A DNA stretch of 37,586 nt from CAZCFB01 sp964511535 (GCA_964511535.1 CAZEFW010000086.1:1-37586), one strand, 5' to 3'; counted from the first letter of the stretch, positions 1 to 8,859 are shown. The notes: generated by a model not told the origin, from the letters alone. A program made the numbers and translations.

Positions 1-1027
1 GCGGCTGCGCCGGCGCCGGCTGCGCTTCCTCCGGCTTCGCCGGAGCCTGCTGCGGCGCAGCCTTCTTCGGTGCAGCCTTCTTCGGTGCAGCCTTCTCCCT
101 GGGCGCATCCGTCGCCTTGCTGGCTCCAGCTGCCTCGGCCGCCGCCGGCTTCACACCTGCAGCCGCCGCCGGCTTCCCGGCGCCCCGCCCGGCCTTGCGC
201 AGCCTGTCTCGTGACGGCCGCGTGCGGCGCCGCTTGCGCTTGGGTTTCGGCTTCTGCTCGGCCTTGCCCGCGGCCTGCGGCTCCGCCTTGACCTTGGCCA
301 GAGCGGGCCGGGTCCGGACTCGCTTCGGCCTGGCAGCGGCTGCCGGCTTCGCAGCCGGCTCCGGCGCAGGCTCCGGCGTCGCGGACGGCTCCTCCTCCGA
401 CTCCTTCTTGCCCAGCGAGGCGAACGCCGCCTGTGCCGCGGCCATGGCGTCATTGGTTGCAGGCTTGCGGCTGACATGAGCGGCCACGGCGTCGGCCAGG
501 CTGACCTTCTCCTCCTCCGGCACCGGCACCACTTCCTTCTTGGCCTTGGACCGCGGCGCTGCCTCTTCGGGCGTAAGCGGCGGGCCGCCCTCGAGCTCGC
601 GGATCTTGCGCCGAAGCTCACGCACCTCCAGATCCAGAGACTTGGCCTCGTCCAGGTGGGTGTTGACGGTGAACTGCACATCCGTCACCTGCTGCTTCAG
701 CTCGACGATCTTCTTGTTGAGCCGAACCACCTCCTCACGCAGGCGCACGTTGTGCTCGTTCAGGTCCTGGTTCTTCTTATCCAGGGTGCCCACCTGGCCC
801 ATCAGCCGCAGCTTGTCGCTCTTGAGCTCCCGCGCCTCGCGCACAGTGAGCCCCGCGGTCTGGGCGGCGATCCCCCGGCGCCACTGGGCCAGCGCCTGGT
901 CAAACGGCCCGTCCGCCTCCAGCATGCGGGCCGGATCACCCGACTCAAGCAGCCTGAGCAGTTGATTCAACACCTGCCGCAGGCCGGCAGCGATGCTCCC
1001 CTGTGCTTCGACGTCTACTCTGTCCAT
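1..1027 (-). CDS. Coiled-coil protein with Ala/Pro/Lys-rich tail (3' end outside window)
   Basis: The frame is open from an ATG at 1027 to the window edge, giving 342 visible residues and no stop. The first ~50 residues look like a small helical domain. Residues ~55-145 are a strongly charged heptad-like coiled coil rich in Leu, Lys, Glu and Arg. The remainder is a low-complexity tail with Ala, Pro and Lys, including basic Arg/Lys patches and repeated AAPKK units near the visible end. No enzyme motif or signal peptide is seen, so it is probably cytoplasmic. It follows the 90-residue coiled-coil gene by 45 bp on the same strand and is probably the last visible gene of the envelope operon starting at 5576. 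Such tails can bind nucleic acid or act as flexible linkers, but nothing here proves either. No strong ribosome site precedes the ATG, so the start is moderately sure. Confidence 0.7.
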   Translation of the reverse strand, partial: MDRVDVEAQGSIAAGLRQVLNQLLRLLESGDPARMLEADGPFDQALAQWRRGIAAQTAGLTVREARELKSDKLRLMGQVGTLDKKNQDLNEHNVRLREEVVRLNKKIVELKQQVTDVQFTVNTHLDEAKSLDLEVRELRRKIRELEGGPPLTPEEAAPRSKAKKEVVPVPEEEKVSLADAVAAHVSRKPATNDAMAAAQAAFASLGKKESEEEPSATPEPAPEPAAKPAAAARPKRVRTRPALAKVKAEPQAAGKAEQKPKPKRKRRRTRPSRDRLRKAGRGAGKPAAAAGVKPAAAEAAGASKATDAPREKAAPKKAAPKKAAPQQAPAKPEEAQPAPAQP

Positions 1028-1072
1028 GGCGCGTAATTAATGCTCAAGTCTGGCGAATGTCAAAGGTTATCG

Positions 1073-1345
1073 CTAGCCATCGACTTCTCTGACCGAGGCG
1101 TCCAGGCGCCGGATCAGCTCCGCCTCGGGCACAACCTCCGCCTCGATGATCAGGTCAACCAGGGTGGCAACCACCGACTGCAGCCGCGCGATCTCCCTGC
1201 CCTGATCCTTGTCCAGCTGGTACAGGCGGTCGATCTGCTGCTCCATGTCAGCCTGCTCATCGCGCATGGCGCCCAGCGCCTCTGCCGCGTCGTTCAGGAT
1301 CCGCGTCTGGTTCTTGTTCTGGGTCCACCAGTGCACCTTCTCCAT
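1073..1345 (-). CDS. Small coiled-coil protein (90 aa)
   Basis: This is a 90-residue acidic, helical protein without signal peptide or membrane segment. Residues ~15-65 form a probable coiled coil with regularly spaced Leu, Ile and Met among Glu, Asp, Gln and Arg. A strong ribosome site (GAGGAGGAG) ends a few bases before the ATG, which fixes the start. It begins 11 bp after the stop of the FadL-like gene and is followed after 45 bp by another coiled-coil gene, so it is co-transcribed with envelope genes. Its small size and heptads suggest an adaptor or oligomerisation partner, perhaps of the next gene product. That role is inference from position only. I do not recognise the family. Confidence 0.75.
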   Translation of the reverse strand: MEKVHWWTQNKNQTRILNDAAEALGAMRDEQADMEQQIDRLYQLDKDQGREIARLQSVVATLVDLIIEAEVVPEAELIRRLDASVREVDG

Positions 1346-1356
1346 GCTCCTCCTCC

Positions 1357-2862
1357 TCAGAAGTAAAACTCCAGCTCCAGCCGCGGCATGTGCCCCAGGG
1401 CCTCTCCCTGGATGTTCATGGGCGGCGAAGCCTCGTTGTTGTGAATGTCTCTCGGCATGTACCAGTCGAGCATGTACGAGGCAGCCACCCGCAACCAGCT
1501 CAGCGCCTGCCAGCGCACCCCTACCGCCCAGACCAGCTGGTTCATCGACGGGTTGTCCAGCGAGAAGTACTTGCCCGGCACCGGCGACTTGTCGAAACCG
1601 ACGCCGGTCATCAGCTCCAGCCCCGGCAGCGAGTCGAAGGGCCGGGCCACCACGCCGAGCGCCACCTCGTAGGAAACCCCGTAGCTCTTCTCCTTGTCCA
1701 GATCGTCGTCGTCGATCATCGGCTTGCCAGCCTCGGCCTCATCGTACACCGGGTCCAGGTTCTGCTTGTCATAGACGTTATACAGCCAGAGGCGGAAGTC
1801 GAAGCCCACCTCCAGCCACGAGAGCACGAACACATTGACCCCCGCCTGTACAGAGTGGGGGATCGGCATCTCCACCACAAGCCCGGTGGGCAGCTTGAAG
1901 GTCCCCGCCGTGGACGAGATGATGGCGATGGTCTTGCGCAGGTCCTCGATGGTGGGGTTGGTGGACGAGACCTCCAGGTCGCCCTCGAAGCGGGCCGCGG
2001 TCGCCCCGTTATAAGACAGGCCGAAGTGCAGCCGCTCGCACGGGCTCACCAGCAGGCCGATGTTCCAGCCCACGCCGTGGTCCGAGCCCGTGTAGTCCAG
2101 CCGGATGTCCTTCAGGTCGAGGGCGGGGTTCTTCTTCAGGATCTGGTAGGCGCCGAGCAGGGTCTGGTCGTAGGCCGCGATGAGGTCTAGGTCGGAGAAC
2201 TTCTGCGCGTACTTGAGCTGCATGTAGTTGTACGACAGGCTCGCCCCCACGGAGAGGTAGCGGTTGACGCGCCAGCCGGCGCCGAGGATGGCCGACGCCG
2301 TGACGAAGTAGCCGGTGATGAAGTTGTAGGCGGTGGGCGCCCCGGCCGGCAGGTCCGCGCCGTAGGCGTTGGGCGCGGTGAGGGCGAAGGAGACCACCAC
2401 ATCCCGCAGCCCGGGGCTGATGAAGCCGAGGTCCTGGCTCAGGCCGAGGTAGGGCAGGATGCCGAAGTAGCTCTCCGGCGTGATCTCGTCGGCGTAGTAC
2501 CCCTCGTCGTCCACGGGCCAGGGGCAGTCGGCGCTCACCTCCCCGGTGCACAGCCCGGTGGGGTGGACCTCGGGGAAGAGGGCCGGGTCGAGCGCCTTCA
2601 TGCGGAAGGTGGTGTCCATGAAGGTGGTGGAGACCGAGACATGCAGCCGCGTGCCCTTCTGGTCCGCGAGCCCGGCGGGGTTGTGGAACAGCGCCGTGAC
2701 ATCGTCCGGGGCGGCCAGGTTGGTCAGCGCGCCGGTGCGGCGCCCGCCGAGGATGCTGATGGAGAAGCCGCCGGCGCGGGCCAGGCAGGGGAACACAGTG
2801 GCCAGCGCCAGGGCGAGAGCCAATGCCCTGCGCGCCCACACCTCGATGCTCGGTTTGTACAT
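1357..2862 (-). CDS. FadL/OMPP1-like outer membrane transport protein
   Basis: This 501-residue protein has a signal peptide (Arg pair, then an Ala/Leu core, cleavage near the ARA-GG junction around residue 31) and ends in a C-terminal Phe, typical of outer membrane barrels. The mature N-terminus carries the hatch-like motif of the OMPP1/FadL/TodX family: GG, GGRRTGALTN, then FHNPAGLAD. The rest alternates amphipathic strands rich in Tyr, Trp and Gly. Family members import hydrophobic compounds such as fatty acids or aromatics; the substrate here is unknown. I chose the ATG at 2862 (MYKPS...) because GGGAG lies just upstream and it leaves a 10-bp gap to the preceding gene; an upstream in-frame start would overlap that gene. 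A paralogue with the same motifs lies at 19424-20857. Confidence 0.87.
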   Translation of the reverse strand: MYKPSIEVWARRALALALALATVFPCLARAGGFSISILGGRRTGALTNLAAPDDVTALFHNPAGLADQKGTRLHVSVSTTFMDTTFRMKALDPALFPEVHPTGLCTGEVSADCPWPVDDEGYYADEITPESYFGILPYLGLSQDLGFISPGLRDVVVSFALTAPNAYGADLPAGAPTAYNFITGYFVTASAILGAGWRVNRYLSVGASLSYNYMQLKYAQKFSDLDLIAAYDQTLLGAYQILKKNPALDLKDIRLDYTGSDHGVGWNIGLLVSPCERLHFGLSYNGATAARFEGDLEVSSTNPTIEDLRKTIAIISSTAGTFKLPTGLVVEMPIPHSVQAGVNVFVLSWLEVGFDFRLWLYNVYDKQNLDPVYDEAEAGKPMIDDDDLDKEKSYGVSYEVALGVVARPFDSLPGLELMTGVGFDKSPVPGKYFSLDNPSMNQLVWAVGVRWQALSWLRVAASYMLDWYMPRDIHNNEASPPMNIQGEALGHMPRLELEFYF

Positions 2863-2872
2863 CGCTCTCCCT

Positions 2873-4102
2873 CTAGAACGCGTGGTCGAACACAATATAT
2901 ATCCCCCAGGAGGTCTCGTTAATGATCCGTCCGTCCGGCTCGCGCACCGGGTCCAGCCCCACGCCGGTGTCGATGCGGCCCACGAAGCTCTCCATGAACA
3001 CGGCGCGCAGCCCCATTCCCACCGCGGGGTGGATCGGGAACTCGGGGTCCGGGGCGGTGGCGGCGTCCCCGGCCCCCCACACCACGCCGTTGTCCGAAAA
3101 GAGGGCCAGCTGCCACTGGATGTGCGCCCCGAACAGGGTGTGATCGGCCAGGCGGAACCGCGCCTCCAGGTTCAGGATCGCCTTTCCCGGCGCGCGCCAG
3201 CGGCCGAAGGAGATGCCCCGCAGGGTCTCGAAGCCGCCGAAGCCGGCCCGGGGCCACGCCCCGCCCCAGTGCACCATCTCGTAGAACGGCACGTCCCCCC
3301 AGAGCATCTCGGCCATCAGGCGCCCGCACAGCACCAGCCAGCGCGTCGCCGAGAGGTACCCCCGGAGGTTTATGTACGCGCCGCCGAAGGCGCCGGCCCC
3401 GTCGGGCAGCGTCCCGGCCGCGCGCCCGCTCAGCTCGGCGTAGACGCCGCGCTCCGGGTTCACCTCGGGGGACCGCGTGTCGTAGATCACCCCCGCCGAG
3501 AGGATCAGCCCGAGGCCGCCCTGCATGCCATACGGTCGCTGCTCCGCCAGCAGCGAGCCCTCGTAGGTGTCCACCCGGCTCCACTTGGCGTTGACCGCCG
3601 CGAACAGCGACCACGGGCCGGAGATGTCGCCGCGCAGGGTGAGGTGCGCGAAGGGCTGGTAGAGTGTGTAGCGGTAGCGCTTGCGCCGCGGATCGTCGCC
3701 GCCGAAGCTGCGAGCGTGGGCCCGCTCCCGGGTGGCGCCGTTGCCCACGCCCCAGTAGCCGTCGTTGAGCCACTGGCGCCAGGCCACGTGCAGGGTGAGG
3801 CGCAGGTTCTTGTCCGGGCCGAGGCCGGTGCGATCCAGGCGGAACCGGTGGTGGTGGTAGCCGCGCAGCGAGGCGAAGATGTGGATCACCAGCGCCAGCT
3901 TGTGCGGGTCGTGCCCCTCCTCCAGGAACGCCAGCTCTGCCCGCGCGCCGAAGCCGAGGCCGTCGTCGGTGTCGAAGGCCACGTTGGGCAGCGCGTACCA
4001 GCGGTACGGCTTGTTCGGCTTCTTCGCGTCGCTGGCCGGCGCGGCGGAGGCCGGCGCGGACAGCAAGGAGCCGAGCAGCGCGAGGGCGACGAAGCGCCGC
4101 AA
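2873..4102 (-). CDS. Omp85/BamA-like outer membrane beta-barrel without POTRA domains
   Basis: This 409-residue protein has a signal peptide (LALLGSLLSAPASA) and ends in Phe. It starts almost at once into barrel strands and resembles the Bac_surface_Ag (D15/Omp85) barrel: glycine- and aromatic-rich strands, a DTRSPEVNPERGVYAEL segment like the DTRD...PTRG signature, and GGFETLRG like the GG..LRGY motif. Canonical BamA/TamA proteins carry N-terminal POTRA domains, absent here, so this looks like a short surface-antigen-type barrel. The start codon is TTG at 4102-4100, one base after the TAG of the M20 peptidase gene, with GGGAGG six bases upstream; this suggests translational coupling. It probably serves transport or envelope biogenesis with the FadL-like neighbour, but its substrate cannot be read from sequence. 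Confidence 0.8.
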   Translation of the reverse strand: MRRFVALALLGSLLSAPASAAPASDAKKPNKPYRWYALPNVAFDTDDGLGFGARAELAFLEEGHDPHKLALVIHIFASLRGYHHHRFRLDRTGLGPDKNLRLTLHVAWRQWLNDGYWGVGNGATRERAHARSFGGDDPRRKRYRYTLYQPFAHLTLRGDISGPWSLFAAVNAKWSRVDTYEGSLLAEQRPYGMQGGLGLILSAGVIYDTRSPEVNPERGVYAELSGRAAGTLPDGAGAFGGAYINLRGYLSATRWLVLCGRLMAEMLWGDVPFYEMVHWGGAWPRAGFGGFETLRGISFGRWRAPGKAILNLEARFRLADHTLFGAHIQWQLALFSDNGVVWGAGDAATAPDPEFPIHPAVGMGLRAVFMESFVGRIDTGVGLDPVREPDGRIINETSWGIYIVFDHAF

Positions 4103-4103
4103 G

Positions 4104-5576
4104 CTACCTCCCGGGCGCCGGGCGCGACAGGTCGGCGGAGACCTCCACCACGGTCTTGAACAGCACCCGCAGCCCGCGGTGAACGTTCTGCACCGAGACG
4201 CGCTCGTTGCGGGCGTGCATGGTGGCCATCTCTTCCCTGCTGACGATGAAGGGCACCAGCCCGTAGGCGCGCGCGCCCTTCTGCCGGGCGTAGATGGAGT
4301 CGGTGAAGCCGATGGAGAGCACCGGACCGGCGGCGGCGTCCTCCAGCCCGGCCACCGAGTGCCGCGCCAGGGCGTCGAACAGCGGATCGTCCCAGGGGCT
4401 CTCGGCCGCGGGCGCGTGGTGCAGCACCTCGATCTCCAGGTCCTTGTGGTTGCGGGTCAGGCGGCGCACCTCGGCGATGACCTGGGCCGGCGTCGTGCCT
4501 GGAAGCAGGCGGCAGTCGAGGGTGGCGGTGGCCTTGCTCGGCACCACGTTGGGCTGGTTCCCGCCGGTGTCCAGCCCGGTGAGGTTGATGGTGTCGATGA
4601 GGGCCGCCCTCGTGCCCGGCTTCTCCATCAGCACGTTGGCCAGCAGGTCCTTGATCACCTTCGGCCGCCGCAGCAGCCAGCCGGAGGCGCCGCCCCGCTG
4701 CTTGCCGATGCGCGCGAACAGCTCCAGCAGCGACGGGTGCATGCGCGGCTTCGGCTGGTGGTTGGTCAGGTCGCGCAGGACGCGCACCAGCTTGGGCGGC
4801 GGGTGGTCGGGGCGCGGGGTGGAGCCGTGGCCGCCGGTGCCGCGCATGGTGAGCCGCAGCCAGAGCACGCCCTTCTCGGCCACCGAGATGGCCACCACCG
4901 TGTGGTCCTTGAAGATGGCGCCGCGGATGCCGAGGCCGCCCTCGTTGATCACGTGGGTGCAGCCGAGGTCGTCCCAGCGCTGCTCGACCATGTGGAGCAT
5001 GCCCTTGTTGTCCACCTCCTCGTCTGCCACCGCCAGCAGCACGACGTCCCGCTTCAGCGGGACGTTCAGCCGCTTGAGCAGCACCATGGTCATCAGCTCC
5101 AGCGCGCCCATACCCTTCATGTCCAGGGCCCCGCGGCCCCAGATCATGCCCTGGTCGTCCACCTTGCCCGACAGCGGACCCTTGCCGGGGGGCCACTCGT
5201 CGGCCTCGGCGGTGGCCACGTCGATGTGCGACAGCAGGCACAGCGGCCCCTGCTCGCCGGAGCCCTTCAGCCGCGCCACCAGCGAGCCGCGCCCCGGCGC
5301 GAACTCGTGGATCTGGCTCTCGATCCCCTCGCGCTTCAGGAGCTCGGCCAGGTACTTCGCGCCGCGGGTCTCGTTGCCGGGCGGGTTGAAGGTGTCGATC
5401 TGGAGGTAGCCGGACAGGACCCGGGCGGTCTCATCGCCGGCGGCCTTCCAGTCCACGCGGCGGTCCCAGCTGGCGAGGTGTTGAGGATCTCTGGTCATCT
5501 TGAGCGGGTGCGCGCAGCCCGGCGGCGCCAGGGCCATGGTGAGCAGCGCGAGAAGGGAATATGTCCTGGCGTTCAT
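4104..5576 (-). CDS. M20-family metallopeptidase, probably exported
   Basis: This 490-residue protein shows the metal-binding signature of M20 (ArgE/DapE/CPG2) peptidases: HID at 117-119, GRGALDMKG with Asp152, and ADEEV with catalytic Glu186 and metal ligand Glu187. A glycine-rich GTGGHGSTP segment in the middle marks the dimerisation or lid domain, and a C-terminal MHARNE supplies the final His. Members hydrolyse amide bonds in small peptides or N-acyl amino acids using two zinc ions. The N-terminus is hydrophobic and ends in PPGC at Cys21, so it may be a lipoprotein or secreted; the lipobox is not canonical. It is the first gene of the minus-strand envelope operon and is divergent from the C45 gene with only 27 bp between starts. 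It may process peptides taken up or released through the barrels; that link is inference. Confidence 0.88.
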   Translation of the reverse strand: MNARTYSLLALLTMALAPPGCAHPLKMTRDPQHLASWDRRVDWKAAGDETARVLSGYLQIDTFNPPGNETRGAKYLAELLKREGIESQIHEFAPGRGSLVARLKGSGEQGPLCLLSHIDVATAEADEWPPGKGPLSGKVDDQGMIWGRGALDMKGMGALELMTMVLLKRLNVPLKRDVVLLAVADEEVDNKGMLHMVEQRWDDLGCTHVINEGGLGIRGAIFKDHTVVAISVAEKGVLWLRLTMRGTGGHGSTPRPDHPPPKLVRVLRDLTNHQPKPRMHPSLLELFARIGKQRGGASGWLLRRPKVIKDLLANVLMEKPGTRAALIDTINLTGLDTGGNQPNVVPSKATATLDCRLLPGTTPAQVIAEVRRLTRNHKDLEIEVLHHAPAAESPWDDPLFDALARHSVAGLEDAAAGPVLSIGFTDSIYARQKGARAYGLVPFIVSREEMATMHARNERVSVQNVHRGLRVLFKTVVEVSADLSRPAPGR

Positions 5577-5603
5577 CGTCGGTGACCTTCAAAATAATTG
5601 GCC

Positions 5604-6914
5604 ATGATTCTACGTTTCGACCTGCCAAATAGAAAGCTGTCCATCCTGCTGCTGGTCGCCGGGGTCGCGCTGTCGGCCGCGGCTTGCGGCGAGGAGGCCG
5701 CGCCGGAGGCGTACCGCGAGACCGTCAACGGCTACACCGTGGTTCACCTGTACGGCACGCCGTACGAGATGGGCGCCCAGCACGCGCGGCTGCTGGCGAC
5801 GGAGCTGAAGGCCGGCGTGGCCGAGATCCAGACCAACCCGCTGCTCAAGGCCACCTTCGCGCTGGCAAAGCAGCTCGGGCTGGACAAGCTGGCGGCCCAG
5901 CGCAGCTACCCCGAGATGATCGAGGAGTGCAAGGGGCTGGTGTCCGTGGCGGGCAAGGACGGCTGGACCATGGACATGTGCCTGGTGCTCAACACCGGCG
6001 ACATGGTGGCCGAGTTCGCGCTCAACGGCATGCCCAAGAGCGACGACATCACCCCGGGCTGCGCCCAGCTCATCGCCTCGGGCGGCGCCACCGCGGACGG
6101 CCGACTGTACCACGCCCGCATCCTCGACTGGTCTCGCATCGAGTACATCATCAAGTACCCGGTGATCATCGTGCGGCACCCGGACGACGGCATCCCTCAC
6201 GCCATCATCGGCTTCCCGGGCAACCTGTCGCCCTACCAGGGCATCAACGCCGAGGGGGTCGTGGTGGCGTCCAACGAGATCCACCCGCGGGACACCACGG
6301 TCAACGACAGGACCGGCGAGAGCCACGTGCAGCTCAACCTGCGCCTGCTGACCCGGGCGCGCACCCTGGACCAGGCGACGAAGATGATCCGCGCCGCCAA
6401 CCACATGAGCCTGGAGATCATCGCCGTGTCCGACGGCAAGATCGGCAAGGGGGCCGTGCACGAGATGGCGCCGAAGGCGGTGGAGGTGCTGACCCAGGGC
6501 GCCGGCGGCACCGTGACGGCCACCAACCACTTCGTGGGCAAGGCCACCGCGGCGCTGGACCGCGACCCGGCCAAGTCGGACACCACCGACCGCTACGCCC
6601 GGCTGGCGCAGTTCACCGCGGCCTCGGGACCCGACTCCATGCTCGGCAAGCTCGACCCGCTGGCCCTGGTGAAGGTGATGCGCGACCGAAAGAACCCCAC
6701 CTCCGGCCAACAGAGCCCGCTGGACAAGTTCGACGACGGCAAGAGCCTGGCCACCAACGGCGCGCTGTACCAGCTCGTCTTCGACCCGGAGAAGCGCCTG
6801 TTCTGGCTCGCCGCCGGAAAGGTCCCGATCCCCACGCAGCCCTTCAAGGGCTTCTCCCTGGACCGCCTCCTGGGCAAAGAAGGCGCCCCTGACCACCCGA
6901 AGCTAATCCCGTAA
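5604..6914 (+). CDS. C45-type Ntn-hydrolase (acyltransferase/amidohydrolase-like) lipoprotein
   Basis: This 436-residue protein has a lipoprotein-like signal peptide with Cys28 after SAAA. The mature protein resembles C45 autoproteolytic acyltransferases (isopenicillin N acyltransferase-like). There is an early YGTPYEMGAQHARLL motif, then PGCAQLIASGGATADGRLY followed by HARILDW; Cys153 is the likely autocatalytic nucleophile and the TADG...DW pattern is typical of the fold. Later features are the NHMSLEI and TNHF segments. Such enzymes cleave or transfer acyl groups on amides; the substrate here is unknown. A TTG two codons upstream (5598) is a possible alternative start, but ATG at 5604 is preferred. 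It is divergent from the M20 peptidase gene, so two exported amidase-type enzymes share one very short promoter region. Twin palindromic repeats lie just past its stop. Confidence 0.83.
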   Translation: MILRFDLPNRKLSILLLVAGVALSAAACGEEAAPEAYRETVNGYTVVHLYGTPYEMGAQHARLLATELKAGVAEIQTNPLLKATFALAKQLGLDKLAAQRSYPEMIEECKGLVSVAGKDGWTMDMCLVLNTGDMVAEFALNGMPKSDDITPGCAQLIASGGATADGRLYHARILDWSRIEYIIKYPVIIVRHPDDGIPHAIIGFPGNLSPYQGINAEGVVVASNEIHPRDTTVNDRTGESHVQLNLRLLTRARTLDQATKMIRAANHMSLEIIAVSDGKIGKGAVHEMAPKAVEVLTQGAGGTVTATNHFVGKATAALDRDPAKSDTTDRYARLAQFTAASGPDSMLGKLDPLALVKVMRDRKNPTSGQQSPLDKFDDGKSLATNGALYQLVFDPEKRLFWLAAGKVPIPTQPFKGFSLDRLLGKEGAPDHPKLIP

Positions 6915-6935
6915 TCCCCCGCAATCAAACACCTA

Positions 6936-6978
6936 AAAATGTCAAGTGGCGGGGTCAGACCCCCCTATATGACATTTT
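6936..6978. repeat. REP-like palindromic element, copy 1
   Basis: This is a 43-bp element bounded by the inverted repeat AAAATGTCA / TGACATTTT, with an inner palindrome GGGGTCAGACCCC. It is almost identical to a second copy 16 bp downstream; by eye the only difference is C versus T before the inner G run. It lies between two convergent genes and its stem-loop could stop transcription or stabilise mRNA ends. Layout resembles REP/MITE-type palindromes mobilised by Y1 (RAYT) transposases, but no such transposase lies in this window. Confidence 0.75.
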
Positions 6979-6994
6979 CCTGCGCGGCCCGGAT

Positions 6995-7037
6995 AAAATG
7001 TCAAGTGGTGGGGTCAGACCCCCCTATATGACATTTT
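6995..7037. repeat. REP-like palindromic element, copy 2
   Basis: This is the second 43-bp copy of the AAAATGTCA...TGACATTTT element with inner GGGGTCAGACCCC, in the same orientation as copy 1. Its right end supplies two bases of the TAA stop codon of the minus-strand gene ending at 7036, so the element abuts that coding region directly. The pair fills nearly all of the gap between the convergent genes and is a plausible bidirectional terminator. Confidence 0.75.
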
Positions 7038-8859
7038 ATTTGAGGCTCTTGAGGTCGAGGCCGCCGGGGTACATGTAGCTGGTGTAGCTGCCCACGCCGT
7101 AGACGGTGATGCCGGTCTTGGACGAGGACTCGATCAGGTGGGAGCCGCCGGTGATCTGCACCTTGGCCACCTTGTAATTGGACTTGGTGTTCACGGTGGT
7201 GAACTCGCTGGCGGCCAGGGGCTTGCCGTCCAGCTTGACGTTGGCCGTGCCCGGCGCGTGGATGTTGACGAAGTTCTTCTGGTAGCTCTGGGGCGCCAGG
7301 AAACGGTAGGAGGTGCGGTACTGCTCCACCGGCACCGCCAGGGCCATGGCCGGGTCGTTGGGCGCGCCCTTGCCAGGGCTCAGGTTGGAGTAGTTCTGAC
7401 CCACCATGAACTTGGCCAGGGCGAAACGGCCGGTCCCCTTGACCTCGAAGTCCTGCTTGGTGGTGAACTCGACCCACTTGCCCTTCTCCAGCTTGACCGT
7501 GCCGTGCACCGGCGGGTCGAAGGAGATGATGTTCTCGCCCGCGGCCGAGACCACGCGGTACAGGCTCGGGTCGTTGCCCGACGAGGTGGTGTGGCTGCCG
7601 ATGTAGCGCTTGCCCATGACGGAGGTGGGGAAGATCGCCTCCTCCAGGTGGTCGCAGGCCCACTTGTCGAACGGCACGAAGGTGCAGTTGTGCCCGGCGT
7701 AGACGGCGACTGCCCGGTCAGACTTGATCACGGTCCCGGTCAGGTCCGCCGTGTCCTTGAGGTTGCAGTAGCCCCAGCCCTGGCTGTCGGTCTTGACGGT
7801 CTGGCAGCTGTTGGGGGTCTCGGACAGGATCTGCAGCACCTCCCACTGCTTGAGGGCGAACACGGCGTTCTGCCCCTTGGAGAACGCCTTGACGTTGCCC
7901 CCGCCGGCCAGGGTGTTGGCCGAGAAGTTGATCGAGACCTTGGTGGTGCCCGGCTTGGTGGCCACCACAGAGAAGAAGCCCGGGGACTTGAGGGTCTGGC
8001 CCAGCCGCTTGATCACCATGGTCGGCCGGCTGATCACCATGTACTCGGTGCCCAGCGCGTGCTCGGGCAGCAGCAGCGAGGCGTCGTTGGTGTAGGAGAA
8101 GCACTTGCCGTCGTACGGGATCTGGTCGGTGCCCTTCTTGCAGTCGCCCTTGAGCACATAGTCCAGGGCGTTGAACTGGTACACCGTCACCGGGCGGGTG
8201 GAGGTCAGCTTGTACGCGCCGGCGGGCTGCTGCACCGAGGCGAACTTGTTGCTCTTGAGCTTCAGGCCCGCCACCCAGGGCAGCTTGATGGTGGCCACGC
8301 TCTTGGCCGGCACCGTGGCGGTGCGCAGGGTCGGGTTGCCCTGGGACGAGATGGTCACCTTCGCCTCCCCGGGGCTGGCGTTGGCCACGGCCACGGCGAA
8401 CTCGAAGTCCTCGGCCAGGCTGGCGTTGGCGGTGACCGTGGGCCAGTAGTCGCAGCCGATGTAGCTCTTGGACCCGCGGGCCGACGCGCAGGGATCGGTG
8501 CACACGCCGCTGACGCAGGTGCCGGCGGGGCACTTCTTTTTGAACTTGCCCTTCTTGCCCTGGTTGTTGCAGTCGTAGACGTCGTCCCCGACGCACATGT
8601 CGAGCGCCGGCTCGCACTCGGCGCAGGCGCCCAGGGAGTTGCTGCAATTCTGGGGGCAGTTGCGCTTGAACTTCCACTGGCCGCCCACGCACTGCTGCAG
8701 CTCCTTGCCGCTGCACTGCAACTTGCCGTCAACGCAGGGCCCGGCGCCCCACTCCCACGACGCGCCGCCGTCGCCCTCCGGCTTGTCCGTGAACTCAGTG
8801 TCCGCGCACGCGCCCCACACCATCAGGGTCGCTGCCACCACCATCAATCTCTTGCTCAT
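7036..8859 (-). CDS. IgGFc-binding-protein-like secreted protein
   Basis: This 607-residue protein has an N-terminal signal sequence with a possible lipid-attachment Cys18. Residues ~40-130 are Cys-rich with CxxxxxxxC spacing typical of myxobacterial surface lipoproteins. From ~135 to the end it matches the IgGFc_binding N-terminal domain type: repeated beta-strand units with LPEHALGTEYMVIS, SDRAVAVYAGHNCTFVP and FVNIHAPG motifs. This domain is named after a human mucus protein, but in bacteria it is a predicted extracellular binding or structural module of unknown ligand. GGAGAG precedes the ATG, supporting the start. It is divergent from the VWA lipoprotein gene across a 95-bp promoter region, and both encode surface-type proteins. 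The stop codon is shared with REP-like copy 2. Confidence 0.8.
   Translation of the reverse strand: MSKRLMVVAATLMVWGACADTEFTDKPEGDGGASWEWGAGPCVDGKLQCSGKELQQCVGGQWKFKRNCPQNCSNSLGACAECEPALDMCVGDDVYDCNNQGKKGKFKKKCPAGTCVSGVCTDPCASARGSKSYIGCDYWPTVTANASLAEDFEFAVAVANASPGEAKVTISSQGNPTLRTATVPAKSVATIKLPWVAGLKLKSNKFASVQQPAGAYKLTSTRPVTVYQFNALDYVLKGDCKKGTDQIPYDGKCFSYTNDASLLLPEHALGTEYMVISRPTMVIKRLGQTLKSPGFFSVVATKPGTTKVSINFSANTLAGGGNVKAFSKGQNAVFALKQWEVLQILSETPNSCQTVKTDSQGWGYCNLKDTADLTGTVIKSDRAVAVYAGHNCTFVPFDKWACDHLEEAIFPTSVMGKRYIGSHTTSSGNDPSLYRVVSAAGENIISFDPPVHGTVKLEKGKWVEFTTKQDFEVKGTGRFALAKFMVGQNYSNLSPGKGAPNDPAMALAVPVEQYRTSYRFLAPQSYQKNFVNIHAPGTANVKLDGKPLAASEFTTVNTKSNYKVAKVQITGGSHLIESSSKTGITVYGVGSYTSYMYPGGLDLKSLK

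Noticed and set aside
3879..5585. 568-codon open frame on the plus strand
   Set aside because: It is antisense to the M20 peptidase, whose metal-binding residues are all present; the shadow is Val/His/Arg/Gly-rich.
6936..7037. CRISPR array
   Set aside because: Only two repeats, the units are themselves palindromic, the spacer is 16 bp, and no cas gene is near.
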